From: Candidatus Promineofilum glycogenicum
Lineage (GTDB): Bacteria > Chloroflexota > Anaerolineae > Promineifilales > Promineifilaceae
Assembly (NCBI GenBank): GCA_016707605.1
Contig: JADJHJ010000001.1
Coordinates: 682,001 to 746,000, forward strand
DNA length: 64,000 nt
Reading direction: 5' to 3'
Made by a program: the position numbers and the translations under genes. The first letter of the stretch is position 1, and the number at the start of each line of letters is the position of its first letter. This document shows positions 1-8,200 of the stretch, in pieces. The notes under the pieces are model-generated. The model had not been told where the DNA came from. It saw only the letters and a list, made by a program, of their open reading frames with translations, and searched no databases.

Positions 1-359
1 CGCCGGACGGTGGCCGCGCCCTGCACGTCGACGCGCAGGATGACGTCGCGCCCGCTGGCCAGCGCGTCGCGGATCTGCTGCTTGGGGATGCCCTTGTAAT
101 CGTTGTAGACGACGGCATGTTCCAGCAACTCGTCCTCCTCGATCATGCGCGCGAACTCGTCGAAGGTGACAAAGATGTAGTCCACGCCGTGGTGCTCGTC
201 GTCGCGCGGCGGGCGAGTGGTGGCGGTGACGACGAAGTAGAAGCTATCCGGCCGCCGCTCGATCACCATCCGCGCCACGGTGTCCTTGCCGACGCCCGAC
301 GGGCCGGACAGGATGAGCAGCAGCGGGTAGTCGGGGCAGTCGTAGATCATGTCGGACAT
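1..359 (-). CDS. gmk: Guanylate kinase, N-terminal part (runs off left edge)
   Basis: Guanylate kinase converts GMP to GDP with ATP in the cytoplasm. Read from ATG at 359, about 119 residues are present before the window edge. The P-loop GPSGVGKDT lies at about residues 19-27. It is followed by the GMP-binding TTRPPR segment and a GVDYIFVT stretch typical of Gmk, and the last visible part (RVDVQGAATVR) matches the strand before the lid. A second Met at 350 is an alternative start. The gene diverges from the FmdB gene on the other strand. Family assignment is firm; the C-terminal half cannot be seen. Confidence 0.93.
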   Translation of the reverse strand, partial: MSDMIYDCPDYPLLLILSGPSGVGKDTVARMVIERRPDSFYFVVTATTRPPRDDEHHGVDYIFVTFDEFARMIEEDELLEHAVVYNDYKGIPKQQIRDALASGRDVILRVDVQGAATVR

Positions 360-399
360 AAGTCAGTTTGCTCCCTCGTTGCTTCGTGGCTTCGCCCGC

Positions 400-429
400 T
401 TGCCGAGGCGCGGCGGGGAAGCCTATAAT
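400..429 (+). promoter_or_regulatory. Putative sigma70-type promoter upstream of the FmdB gene
   Basis: TTGCCG at 400-405 and a perfect TATAAT at 424-429 are separated by 18 bases. Transcription would start near 436, giving a leader of about 100 bases before the ATG at 538. The -35 box matches the consensus at four of six positions. Confidence 0.5.
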
Positions 430-537
430 TCGCTCATTGTAGCAACTTTTGGCCGCCTGGGGTCGTTAATGAGGGAAAATAAGGCTTCTCAGTCGTCTAT
501 TGTGACCTGACAGGTCGCCAGGCCGTATGAGGGAACT

Positions 538-906
538 ATGCCGGTCTACGAATACATCTGTCGCGCCTGCGGCCGTCGGGCGCGGCTGAGAATGAGCTTT
601 GCCGAGTACGACAGCGCCACGTCGGTCTGCCCGCATTGCGGCCGGGCTGAGTTGCGGCGGCGCGTCGGCCGCGTGGCCGTGGCCCGCTCCGAGGCCACGC
701 GCCTCGACGGCCTGATGGACGACCCGGCCCTCGACGCGCTGGACGAGGACGACCCGCGGGCGATGGGGCGCATGATGCGCCGCATGAGCGACGAGATGGG
801 CGAGGAGATGGGGCAGGAGTTCGATGAGGTCGTGGGGCGGCTGGAAAGTGGCGAGTCGCCGGCGTCGATTGAGGCGGCGATGCCGGGGTTAGGAGATATT
901 GATTAG
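538..906 (+). CDS. FmdB-family zinc ribbon protein
   Basis: Small protein of 122 residues. Its first 35 residues are a zinc ribbon of the FmdB/CxxC_CXXC_SSSS type (MPVYEY start, Cys8-x2-Cys11 and Cys31-x2-Cys34). The C-terminal part is acidic and rich in Met, Asp and Glu, ending in a short helix with no known domain. Members are called putative regulatory proteins, but no biochemical role is established. GAGGG about six bases before the ATG supports the start. A palindrome follows directly (911-960). Confidence 0.85.
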   Translation: MPVYEYICRACGRRARLRMSFAEYDSATSVCPHCGRAELRRRVGRVAVARSEATRLDGLMDDPALDALDEDDPRAMGRMMRRMSDEMGEEMGQEFDEVVGRLESGESPASIEAAMPGLGDID

Positions 907-910
907 GAGA

Positions 911-960
911 TCACGCCAGGACGCAAGGGGCGGGCCTTGGCCCTTTGTGCCTTGGCGTGA
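911..960. repeat. Inverted repeat, ACGCAAAG family (copy 1)
   Basis: The arms TCACGCCAGGACGCAAGGGG and CCCTTTGTGCCTTGGCGTGA are complementary and sit between the convergent FmdB and tmk genes. The element can form a hairpin in either direction but lacks a clear T-tract. It is a diverged copy of the family seen at 16561, 20494, 21065, 24383, 25742 and 61946. Confidence 0.8.
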
Positions 961-978
961 GCTCTTCATCCTTAATCT

Positions 979-1605
979 CTAAACCTCTAACCGTTTAAGA
1001 GCCGCCCGCCGCACGTCCACCTGCACCTCGTCCCCCGGCCGGTCGGCGTCAATGCACACCCAGCGCGCCGGTTCAGCCGCGGCCAAGGCCAAGTAGCCTT
1101 CGCGCACGCGGCGGTGGAACTCCAGCGTTTCCAGGTCGAGGCGGTTCATCTCCTCCCCCTCGTCGCGGCGGCGGGCCAGGCCGCGGGCCACGTCCAGGTC
1201 GAGCAGCAGTGTCAGGTCGGGGCGCAGGCCGCCGGTGGCGATGGCCGTCAGCGTGGCCAGCATGTCGGCGTCCAGGCCGCGGCCGAACCCCTGGTAGGCC
1301 AGGGTGCTGTCGGCATAGCGGTCGCACAGCACCACCCGCCCCGCGGCCAGCGCCGGGCGGATGACCTCGGCCACCAGTTGAGCACGCGAGGCGGCGTAGA
1401 GCAGCATCTCGGCCGTGGGCGACATGGCGGTGTTGGCCGTGTCGTGCAGTACGTGGCGGATCTGGTCGCCGATGGGCGTGCCGCCCGGCTCGCGGGTCGT
1501 CACCACGTCATAGCCGCAGTCGCGCAGAAAGCCCGCCAGCGCGCGCAGTTGGGTTGTTTTGCCCGCGCCTTCGGGGCCTTCGAGGGTGATGAACATGATA
1601 GACAT
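979..1605 (-). CDS. tmk: Thymidylate kinase (dTMP kinase)
   Basis: Phosphorylates dTMP to dTDP for DNA synthesis. The 208-residue length is normal for the family. The P-loop GPEGAGKTTQ is at residues 10-19, followed by TTREPGGT (dTMP-binding) and the DRYADSTLAYQG motif that carries the DRY/DRH signature. A basic lid with RRRDEGEEMNRLD follows. The start could be Met1 at 1605 or Met4 at 1596. Only a palindromic repeat separates it from the ATPase gene downstream of its start, so the pair may not be co-transcribed. Confidence 0.96.
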   Translation of the reverse strand: MSIMFITLEGPEGAGKTTQLRALAGFLRDCGYDVVTTREPGGTPIGDQIRHVLHDTANTAMSPTAEMLLYAASRAQLVAEVIRPALAAGRVVLCDRYADSTLAYQGFGRGLDADMLATLTAIATGGLRPDLTLLLDLDVARGLARRRDEGEEMNRLDLETLEFHRRVREGYLALAAAEPARWVCIDADRPGDEVQVDVRRAALKRLEV

Positions 1606-1610
1606 TGGGC

Positions 1611-1685
1611 AAGGGCGGGTCTCAGACCCGCCCCTACGTCTCCATTGACCGCGGTGTAGGGGCGGGTCTGAGACCCGCCCCCCTA
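1611..1685. repeat. Two palindromes, GGGCGGGTCTGAGACCCGCCC family
   Basis: Two near-identical 21-30 base palindromes stand in tandem between tmk and the ATPase gene. A related copy with GTTGCCAAC at its centre occurs at 43838-43864. No T-tract follows, so this is a REP-like repeat rather than a clear terminator. Confidence 0.8.
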
Positions 1686-1692
1686 CGTGGTG

Positions 1693-3420
1693 TCAGTCGT
1701 TGCGCTCGGTATGGAAGACGCGCACGTGGCGATACGGTTCGCGGCCGTAGCTGTGCGACACCAGATTGGCCTGCCGCACCATCTCGTGCTGATAGCGGCG
1801 GATGGCCGACCCCGCCGGGCGCAAGTCGGCGCTGGCCTGGCCGGACTGGACGAGGGCGATGGCCCGCTCCGTCTCGGCCATGGCCGACTCAAAAGGGTCG
1901 CCGGAAGTGGGCGCCTCCAGGCCCAGCGCTTCGACCAGGAAGCGTTCCATCTGGCTGACCGTGTTGGCGCGCAAGACGTAGACCGAGACGTTGTGCTGCT
2001 CGGCGTCGTTGATGAGGCGGCGGCGCTTGCGATAGTAACTCTTCAGCGTCACCAGCACCTCGGCCTCCTCCAGCGTCTCGACCACGGCCAGCTTGACCCC
2101 CATGTGCTTGGCCGCCTGGTAGAGCCGGTTGCGGGCCACGCCATAGGCGAAGACGCGAATCGTGCGCGGGCTGCTGCTGCGCGGCTCATAGCCGTCGTCG
2201 TCCTCGGCCTGGCCGTTATCGCTGCTGGGTGCGCCGGAAAACTCGCGGGTGGGCGGCAAGATGGTCTGTTGGCGAGTCTCGTCAGGGCGGGTGTTGGGGC
2301 CGGCCGGGCGCATTTCGCGCGCGCCGCGCCCTTGCGCCTGCCGCGCGCCGGGGCCGGTCGTGCGCCGGCCGGTGACGGCGGCCGAGGTGACGACGAGGTT
2401 CTGCCGCTCGCTGTGGATCTGCCCGTCCTCGTCACACCAGCGCAACTCGACTTGCGCCGGCTCGCCGCGCAGCATGGCATCGACCGAACTGGTCACGTCG
2501 CGGTGGACGAGCAGGCGCTGCCGATCCTGCATCTCGATCAGCACGTCGAACGTCGGCGGGGCGCGGCGCTCCAGCACCGTCTTCTGCGTGCCGCGGCGGC
2601 GCGCCTCTTCGTCGGACAGGGTCACGCTCTCGATGCCGCCGACCAGGTCGGACAGGGTCGGGTTGAGCAGCAGGTTCTCCAGGTTGTTGCCGTGGGCCGT
2701 GCCGATGAGCTGGACGCCGCGCTCGTTGATGGTGCGGGCGGCCTCGGCCTCGCGCTCGCGGCCGATCTCGTCGATGACGATGACCTCCGGGTTGTGGTTC
2801 TCCACGGCCTCGATCATTGTCTCGTGCTGGTGGGACGGGCGGGGAACCTGCATGCGCCGGGCGCGGCCGACGGCCGGGTGGGGGATGTCGCCGTCGCCGC
2901 CGATCTCGTTGCTGGTATCGACGATAATGACGCGCTTGTTCTCGGCCAGCACGCGGGCCATTTCGCGTAGCATTGTCGTCTTGCCCACGCCCGGCCGGCC
3001 AAGAATCAGGATGCTGTGCCCCTCGGCCACGATGTCTTCCAGTATCTCGATGGTGCCATAGACGGCGCGGCCGACGCGACAGGTCAGCCCGACCACCTGG
3101 CCGCGCCGGTTGCGAATGCCGGAGATGCGGTGCAGGGTGCGGGCGATGCCGGCGCGGTTGTCGTCGTCAAAGTCGCCGATGCCGTCCACCACCTGGTCGA
3201 TCTCGACGACGCTGACTTCGCGCTGGCGCAAGACGCGCTCGCCGTCGACGTAGCGCGCCGTGGGCACGCGCCCCAGGTCCATGACGATCTCCAGCAGCCC
3301 TTCCTCGTGGCCGGCGGCCTCGACGGTCTCGGCGATGCTGGGCGGCAGGATGTTCAATAGGGTCCGTAAGTCTTCGTGGGACTGTTTCGTTTCCATTTCA
3401 GTACTATCGGCGTTTGTCAT
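1693..3420 (-). CDS. SpoIIIAA/Ycf45-type AAA ATPase with C-terminal R3H domain
   Basis: 575 residues from ATG at 3420. The AAA ATPase core has Walker A GRPGVGKTT at about 141-149 and Walker B EVIVIDEIG at about 212-220, as in the SpoIIIAA-like single-stranded nucleic acid binding ATPases. A low-complexity linker (about 370-430) leads to a central region and a C-terminal R3H domain with the signature R..H.....LVSHSYGREPYRHV, expected to bind single-stranded nucleic acid. The cellular role is unknown. The reading frame is open upstream of 3420 but overlaps the next gene there, and the family's N-terminus fits the 3420 start; 3396 (METK) is possible. No strong ribosome-binding site is visible. 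Confidence 0.9.
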   Translation of the reverse strand: MTNADSTEMETKQSHEDLRTLLNILPPSIAETVEAAGHEEGLLEIVMDLGRVPTARYVDGERVLRQREVSVVEIDQVVDGIGDFDDDNRAGIARTLHRISGIRNRRGQVVGLTCRVGRAVYGTIEILEDIVAEGHSILILGRPGVGKTTMLREMARVLAENKRVIIVDTSNEIGGDGDIPHPAVGRARRMQVPRPSHQHETMIEAVENHNPEVIVIDEIGREREAEAARTINERGVQLIGTAHGNNLENLLLNPTLSDLVGGIESVTLSDEEARRRGTQKTVLERRAPPTFDVLIEMQDRQRLLVHRDVTSSVDAMLRGEPAQVELRWCDEDGQIHSERQNLVVTSAAVTGRRTTGPGARQAQGRGAREMRPAGPNTRPDETRQQTILPPTREFSGAPSSDNGQAEDDDGYEPRSSSPRTIRVFAYGVARNRLYQAAKHMGVKLAVVETLEEAEVLVTLKSYYRKRRRLINDAEQHNVSVYVLRANTVSQMERFLVEALGLEAPTSGDPFESAMAETERAIALVQSGQASADLRPAGSAIRRYQHEMVRQANLVSHSYGREPYRHVRVFHTERND

Positions 3421-3453
3421 ATGATTGCGGGCTATTGCGATGCCCGCCCAACG

Positions 3454-3473
3454 GCGCGATTCGGCGAATCGCG
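3454..3473. repeat. Palindrome, GCGATTC-GAATCGC family
   Basis: A perfect 20-base REP-like palindrome directly abuts the stop codon of the upstream GNAT-like gene (3474). A two-armed relative is found at 50151-50214. Confidence 0.75.
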
Positions 3474-4472
3474 CTACTCCTCTTGAAACTGGCGCACCAT
3501 CGGCGACGACACGGGGATGCGCTGCCCGTCCAGGGCCACGGCCGCTTCGGGCATGGCCCGCGGCAGATAGTGGACGGTGTGGCGTACCATGACCGCCTGG
3601 CTGGCCCCAACGGTGAAGCCACTGCGGGCCAGGGCGTTGGGCAGCCAACTTTCGTAGCGGCGCACACAGCAGTAGACTCGCTCCGGCTCGCGCTCGAAAG
3701 CCATCTCCAGCGCGGCGGTGACGATCTCGTCCGCCTCCGACTCGGCGTCGGGGTGAATGAAGAAGCGCAGCCAGCCGGCCGTCGGTCCCTGGCGCAAGGT
3801 AACAAAGGCGGCCAACTCGTCGCCCAGCCGCAGCACCCAGTTGTCCCCCTCGCTCAGCGGCGGGGCCGGCTCGACCAGTTGCACCAGGCGCGGCACGGTG
3901 TTGGCGTAGAGCAGTTGGATGTCCCAGTCGTCGGCGGCGTGGCGGCGTTGCAGCTTGCGGGCGGCCGTGCCCTGGGGGCGGTAATCGGCCGCCGCCGCGC
4001 TCCAGATGTCCTGGCGCGTATAGACGGCAAACCCGGAGCGGCGCAACACCGGCAACTCCGGCCCGCGCTCGTCTGTCTCGGCGATGACGTGATGGATGCC
4101 GCGGCGGCCGACTTCGGCCACAGCGTCGTCGAGCAAGGCCAGCCAGACGGCGTGGGCGTTGGAGCGGTGCGTGGTGTCGGCCGGGTGGCCGCCGTTCTCG
4201 CCGTCGAGCGGGGTGTCGCAGCGCGGGCTGATGTAGTGGATGAACGCCTGCGGCCCGCCGTTAGAGACGCGCAGTTGCAGAAAGCCGGCGCGTTCGCCGT
4301 TGTCGGGTTTCCAGACAAACGTGGGGAATTCGCCGCCCACTAGCATACTGATCAAAGCGCCGCGCAAGGGGTGGACGTTCTCGACGAGGGCGGAGACAGT
4401 ATGCAGCGAGACACCACGCTCGCCCAGGCGGCGAATCAAGGCCAGGTCGCGCAGGTCAAAGGGCCGCACCAT
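3474..4472 (-). CDS. GNAT-like acetyltransferase-fold protein, function unknown
   Basis: 332 residues from ATG at 4472. An N-terminal part (VRPFDLRDLALIRRLGERG) precedes a GNAT-like fold: the stretch from about residue 110 (HAVWLALLDDAVAEVGRRG) to RRSGFAVYTRQDIW matches the acceptor half of GNAT domains. The second half looks like another GNAT-like unit ending in ALARSGFTVGASQAVMVRH, so this may be a tandem GNAT. A canonical acetyl-CoA loop is not obvious, so activity is uncertain. An in-frame ATG 18 codons upstream exists but overlaps the likely sdh promoter side. The substrate cannot be inferred. Confidence 0.65.
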   Translation of the reverse strand: MVRPFDLRDLALIRRLGERGVSLHTVSALVENVHPLRGALISMLVGGEFPTFVWKPDNGERAGFLQLRVSNGGPQAFIHYISPRCDTPLDGENGGHPADTTHRSNAHAVWLALLDDAVAEVGRRGIHHVIAETDERGPELPVLRRSGFAVYTRQDIWSAAAADYRPQGTAARKLQRRHAADDWDIQLLYANTVPRLVQLVEPAPPLSEGDNWVLRLGDELAAFVTLRQGPTAGWLRFFIHPDAESEADEIVTAALEMAFEREPERVYCCVRRYESWLPNALARSGFTVGASQAVMVRHTVHYLPRAMPEAAVALDGQRIPVSSPMVRQFQEE

Positions 4473-4545
4473 TGCCGCTAGTGTAACAAGGCGGCCGCCC
4501 CTCGGCAAGCGCCACGAGTATGCCATTCAATATCACATCATTAAC

Positions 4546-4573
4546 TTATCATTGCCCGGAAAAATGTTATACT
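4546..4573 (+). promoter_or_regulatory. Promoter of the sdhCDAB operon
   Basis: TTATCA at 4546-4551 and TATACT at 4568-4573 are separated by 16 bases, in an A/T-rich patch that stands out from its GC-rich surroundings. Transcription would start near 4580. GGAGA at 4594-4598 lies nine bases before the sdhC ATG at 4608. Confidence 0.7.
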
Positions 4574-4607
4574 CACACTTGTAGTTCACCCACGGAGACC
4601 ACCCCAT

Positions 4608-5072
4608 ATGACCTCATTGATCCTCACCGTACGCGAGAGTATTCGTTATCGAGGCCGCTCCGGGCAGTACAGTTGGCTGGCCCATCGCATCTCCGGCCTG
4701 GCCATCCTCTTCTTCCTGGTGATCCACGTCTGGGATACTGCCAACGCCTTCTTCTGGCCGCAGGCCTACGCCTGGTCGCTGGCCCTGTTCAAGACGCCGT
4801 TCTTTGGCATCGGCGAAGTGGGTGTCATGGCCGCCGTCCTCTACCACGCCTTCAACGGCATTCGCATCACCATCCTCGACTTCAAGCCGGAGTGGTGGCG
4901 CTTCCAGCGGACGAGCTCGCTGATCACCTGGGGGCTGTTCCTGCTGGCCTTCATCCCGGCGGCGATCCTGATGCTGAGCGGCATGATCGGCCACTGCTCG
5001 GAGCTGGCCGCGGCGGGCGACAGTTGTCTGCGCATCCCGGCCTTCAGCGAGTTCGCCCAGTACGCGCGCTAA
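4608..5072 (+). CDS. sdhC: Succinate dehydrogenase cytochrome b556 subunit
   Basis: Membrane anchor subunit of complex II, 154 residues with three predicted transmembrane helices (about 27-47, 65-85, 105-127). The YHAFNGIRITILDF segment corresponds to the conserved H-x2-NG-x-RH region that helps bind haem b and quinone. An RSGQYSWLAHRISG N-terminus is typical of SdhC. First gene of the operon, with a good ribosome-binding site and promoter. The C-terminal loop carries two Cys (HCSELAAAGDSC), not seen in all homologues and of unknown meaning. Confidence 0.9.
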   Translation: MTSLILTVRESIRYRGRSGQYSWLAHRISGLAILFFLVIHVWDTANAFFWPQAYAWSLALFKTPFFGIGEVGVMAAVLYHAFNGIRITILDFKPEWWRFQRTSSLITWGLFLLAFIPAAILMLSGMIGHCSELAAAGDSCLRIPAFSEFAQYAR

Positions 5073-5123
5073 TGAGCCGCCGGCCGGCAGGATAAGACTG
5101 GCTACAAATAAGGAGACACCAAG

Positions 5124-5531
5124 ATGGCAGCGATCCCATCCAAAACACCAGGCAAGATCACCGTCCGCCGGGTCAAGCTGGAGCGCAACTATGAGCGCGC
5201 CTTCTGGCTGTTCATGCGCCTGTCGGGCGTGGCCATGCTCTTTCTGGCCGTCGGCCACATGGTCATCCAGCATATCGTGAACAGTTCGGCCAATCTGACC
5301 ATCCAGTTCGTGGCCGCGCAGTGGAGCACGTGGGGCTGGAAGGCGTTCGACATTCTGCTGCTGTGGATGGCCATCCCCCACGGCATCCGCGGCCTGTTCA
5401 ACATCCTGGGCGACTACATCCACAATGCCGGTGCGCGCCGCCTCATCAGCATCGTGCTGGGTGTGTTCGTCGTCGCCACGGTCATCTGGGCCACGTTCGC
5501 CATCGCGCTATTCGACTCCACGAGGTTCTAA
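5124..5531 (+). CDS. sdhD: Succinate dehydrogenase hydrophobic membrane anchor subunit
   Basis: Second membrane anchor of complex II, 135 residues with three predicted transmembrane helices. RLSGVAMLFLAVGHM and MAIPHGIRGLFNILGDY are the conserved haem/quinone-site motifs (H-G-x2-GL). AAGGAGA precedes the ATG. Its stop TAA overlaps the ATG of sdhA by one base (TAATG), indicating translational coupling. Confidence 0.88.
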   Translation: MAAIPSKTPGKITVRRVKLERNYERAFWLFMRLSGVAMLFLAVGHMVIQHIVNSSANLTIQFVAAQWSTWGWKAFDILLLWMAIPHGIRGLFNILGDYIHNAGARRLISIVLGVFVVATVIWATFAIALFDSTRF

Positions 5532-7309
5532 TGAAAACGCACGTATTTGACGCGGTCATCGTTGGCGCGGGCGGGGCGGGGCTGATGGCCGCGCTCTACG
5601 CCAGCCGCGGCGCCAACGTGGCTGTCGTGTCCAAGCTTTACCCCACGCGCTCCCACACCGGCACGGCCCAGGGCGGCATCGGCGCGGCGCTGGGCAATCT
5701 GGAAGAGGATCGTTGGGAGTGGCACGCCTATGACACCGTCAAGGGGTCGGACTATCTGGCCGACCAGGACGCAGTCGACGTGCTGTGCAAGGAGGCCATC
5801 GAGACGGTCATCGAACTGGAGCACATGGGGCTGCCGTTCGACCGCCTGCCCAACGGCCGCATCTCCCAGCGGCGCTTCGGCGGCCACACCAACAACGAGA
5901 CGGGCAAGCCGGTCATGCGCGCCTGTCACGCCGCCGACCGCACCGGCCACATGATCCTGCAAACGCTCTACCAGCAGTGCATCAAGAACCGGGTCAACTT
6001 CTTCGACGAGTTCCACGTCGTCGATCTGCTGCGCGCCGGCGACGCCGTGCGCGGCATCATCGCCTACGAGATCGCCACCGGCGAACTGCACGTCTTCCAC
6101 AGCAAGGCCGTCCTCTTCGCCACCGGCGGCTGGGGGCGCTGCTGGGACGTGACCTCCAACGCCCACTCGCTGACCGGCGACGGCACGGCCATCTGCCTGC
6201 GCAACGGCGTGCCGTTGCAGGATATGGAGTTCTTCCAGTTCCACCCCACCGGCATCTACAAGCTGGGCATCCTCATCACCGAGGGCGTGCGCGGCGAGGG
6301 CGGCATCCTGCTCAACGGCAAGGGCGAGCGCTTCATGGAGAAGTACGCGCCGACGATCAAAGACCTGGCCAGCCGCGACGTGGTCAGCCGGGCCATCTTC
6401 CTGGAGATTCAGGCCGGGCGCGGCATCAACGGCCAGAACTACGTCCACCTCGACGTGACGCCGGAGACGGTCAACAAGTATCTGGCCGAGGCGGGCGAGA
6501 CGCGCCGCGTCGACCGGGCCTACATCGAGTCGAAGCTGCCCGACATCGCCGACTTCGCCCGCACCTACCTGGGCGTCGACCCGGTGGAGGAGCCGATGCC
6601 CATCCAGCCCACGGCCCACTACGCCATGGGCGGCATCCCCACCGACCTGGACGGCCGCGTCATCCTCGGCGCGCAGAAGCAGGTGCTCAACGGCCTCTAC
6701 GCCGCCGGCGAGTGCGCCTGCGTCTCCGTCCACGGCGCGAACCGGCTGGGCACGAACTCGCTGGTCGACCTGGTTGTCTTCGGCCGCCGCGCCGGCCGCC
6801 ACATCGCCGAGTACTGCCAGGGGGCCGACCAGGGCCGGCTGGCCACGGGCACGGGCGACGCCGTCTACGGCGATTTGGAGCGCATCCGCAACGGCAGCGG
6901 CGGCGTGAAACCCTACACCCTGCGCCGCCGGATGCAGCAGACGATGACCGACAACGTCGGCGTCTTCCGCACCGAGGCGACCATGTCCAAGGCGGTCGAA
7001 GATCTGCGCGAACTGCGCCACGACTACCAGACCAAGCTCCAGATCGACGACAAGGGCAAGACCTACAACACCGACCTGCTGGAGGCGTGGGAGCTGGGTT
7101 GCCTGCTGGAACTGGCCGAGGTGACGGCCGTCGCCGCCTGCGCCCGCCAGGAGAGCCGCGGCGGCCACGCCCGCGAGGACTTCCCGGAGCGCGACGACGA
7201 GCGATATCTCATGCACAGCCTCGCGGCCCCCGACGGCCGCGGCGGCTACACCCTGGAGTACAAGCCCGTCGTCATGGGGCGCTACGAACCCAAGAAGCGC
7301 GTCTATTAG
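5531..7309 (+). CDS. sdhA: Succinate dehydrogenase flavoprotein subunit
   Basis: Catalytic FAD subunit that oxidises succinate to fumarate; 592 residues, full length. The dinucleotide fold GAGGAG is at 12-17. His42 in TRSHTGTAQGG is the expected covalent FAD site. Later come FHPTGIY and EGVRGEGG (substrate-binding His and Arg) and HGANRLGTNSLVDLVVFG near the C-terminal flavin contact. The start is taken at 5531, which overlaps the sdhD stop. Longer upstream reading in this frame would lie inside sdhD and is not conserved. Confidence 0.97.
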   Translation: MKTHVFDAVIVGAGGAGLMAALYASRGANVAVVSKLYPTRSHTGTAQGGIGAALGNLEEDRWEWHAYDTVKGSDYLADQDAVDVLCKEAIETVIELEHMGLPFDRLPNGRISQRRFGGHTNNETGKPVMRACHAADRTGHMILQTLYQQCIKNRVNFFDEFHVVDLLRAGDAVRGIIAYEIATGELHVFHSKAVLFATGGWGRCWDVTSNAHSLTGDGTAICLRNGVPLQDMEFFQFHPTGIYKLGILITEGVRGEGGILLNGKGERFMEKYAPTIKDLASRDVVSRAIFLEIQAGRGINGQNYVHLDVTPETVNKYLAEAGETRRVDRAYIESKLPDIADFARTYLGVDPVEEPMPIQPTAHYAMGGIPTDLDGRVILGAQKQVLNGLYAAGECACVSVHGANRLGTNSLVDLVVFGRRAGRHIAEYCQGADQGRLATGTGDAVYGDLERIRNGSGGVKPYTLRRRMQQTMTDNVGVFRTEATMSKAVEDLRELRHDYQTKLQIDDKGKTYNTDLLEAWELGCLLELAEVTAVAACARQESRGGHAREDFPERDDERYLMHSLAAPDGRGGYTLEYKPVVMGRYEPKKRVY

Positions 7310-7349
7310 AGTGACGAGTTGGTCACGAACATCATTTAGGAAGGACACG

Positions 7350-8072
7350 ATGCAAGCAAAACTGCGAATCCGGCGCTTCAACCCGGAAACCGACAAGAAG
7401 CCCTGGTGGGGCGAGTATACGCTGGACGAAGTGCTGCGGACCGACACGGTGCTCGACCTGCTGCACCGCGTGAAGTGGGAGCAGGACGGCACGCTGACGC
7501 TGCGCCGCTCGTGCGCCCACGGCGTGTGCGGCTCCGACGCCATGCGCATCAACGGCGCCAACGCCCTGGCCTGCAAGACGCTGGTCAAGGAGTTGGGCGT
7601 CAAGAATGACGTGGTCAAGATTCAGGTTGAGCCGATCCTGGGGCTGACGGTGGAGAAAGACCTGCTGGTAGACATGGAGCCGTTCTTCGACCACTACCGC
7701 TCGGTCATGCCCTACTTCGTGACCGACACGCCCGTGCCGGCCGACGGCCGCGAACGGCTGCAATCCCCCGAAGACCGCGCCCGCTTCGACGACACGACCA
7801 AGTGCATCCTCTGCGCCGCCTGCACCACCTCCTGCCCCAGCTTCTGGGCCGACGGGCGCTACGTCGGCCCGGCGGCCATCGTCCAGGCCCATCGCTTCAT
7901 CTTCGACAGCCGCGATGAGGCGGCCGGCGAGCGGCTGGACGTGCTGGCCGACACCTTCGGCGTCTGGCGCTGCCGGACAATCTTCAACTGCACCAACGCC
8001 TGCCCGCGCGAGATCAAGGTCACGGAGGCGATTGCCGAGGTGAAGATGGCGATTACGTCGGGAAGAGTGTAG
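7350..8072 (+). CDS. sdhB: Succinate dehydrogenase iron-sulfur subunit
   Basis: Electron-transfer subunit, 240 residues. The [2Fe-2S] site reads CAHGVCGSDAM...C, with Asp in the third ligand position as in E. coli SdhB. The [4Fe-4S] site is CILCAACTTSCP, with further Cys in CRTIFNCTNACPR for the [3Fe-4S] cluster. AAGGA at 7341-7345 fixes the start at 7350 rather than an earlier in-frame ATG. Last gene of the sdh operon, followed by a clear terminator. Confidence 0.96.
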   Translation: MQAKLRIRRFNPETDKKPWWGEYTLDEVLRTDTVLDLLHRVKWEQDGTLTLRRSCAHGVCGSDAMRINGANALACKTLVKELGVKNDVVKIQVEPILGLTVEKDLLVDMEPFFDHYRSVMPYFVTDTPVPADGRERLQSPEDRARFDDTTKCILCAACTTSCPSFWADGRYVGPAAIVQAHRFIFDSRDEAAGERLDVLADTFGVWRCRTIFNCTNACPREIKVTEAIAEVKMAITSGRV

Positions 8073-8109
8073 TGACGAGTGACGAAGTACAAGTGACGAG
8101 TTAAGAGAG

Positions 8110-8141
8110 GAGCGGCGCGTGTGAGACGTGCCGCTCTTTTT
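8110..8141 (+). terminator. Rho-independent terminator of the sdh operon
   Basis: An 11-base-pair stem (GAGCGGCGCGT with ACGTGCCGCTC, one G-T pair), a five-base loop and then five T residues, 38 bases after the sdhB stop. Confidence 0.88.
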
Positions 8142-8144
8142 CGT

Positions 8145-8200
8145 CCCCTCGCCCCTTGGGAGAGAGCTAGGGAGAGGGCTGAGGGGTGTTCTTCGCCCGG
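8145..8200. repeat. Palindromic repeat, CCCTCGCCC...GGGAGAGGGCTGAGGGG family
   Basis: A GC-rich inverted repeat (CCCCTCGCCCC ... GAGAGGGCTGAGGGG). Another copy is at 53539-53612 inside the helicase gene. Here it sits exactly where recognisable similarity of the minus-strand pyrophosphorylase ends. Confidence 0.65.
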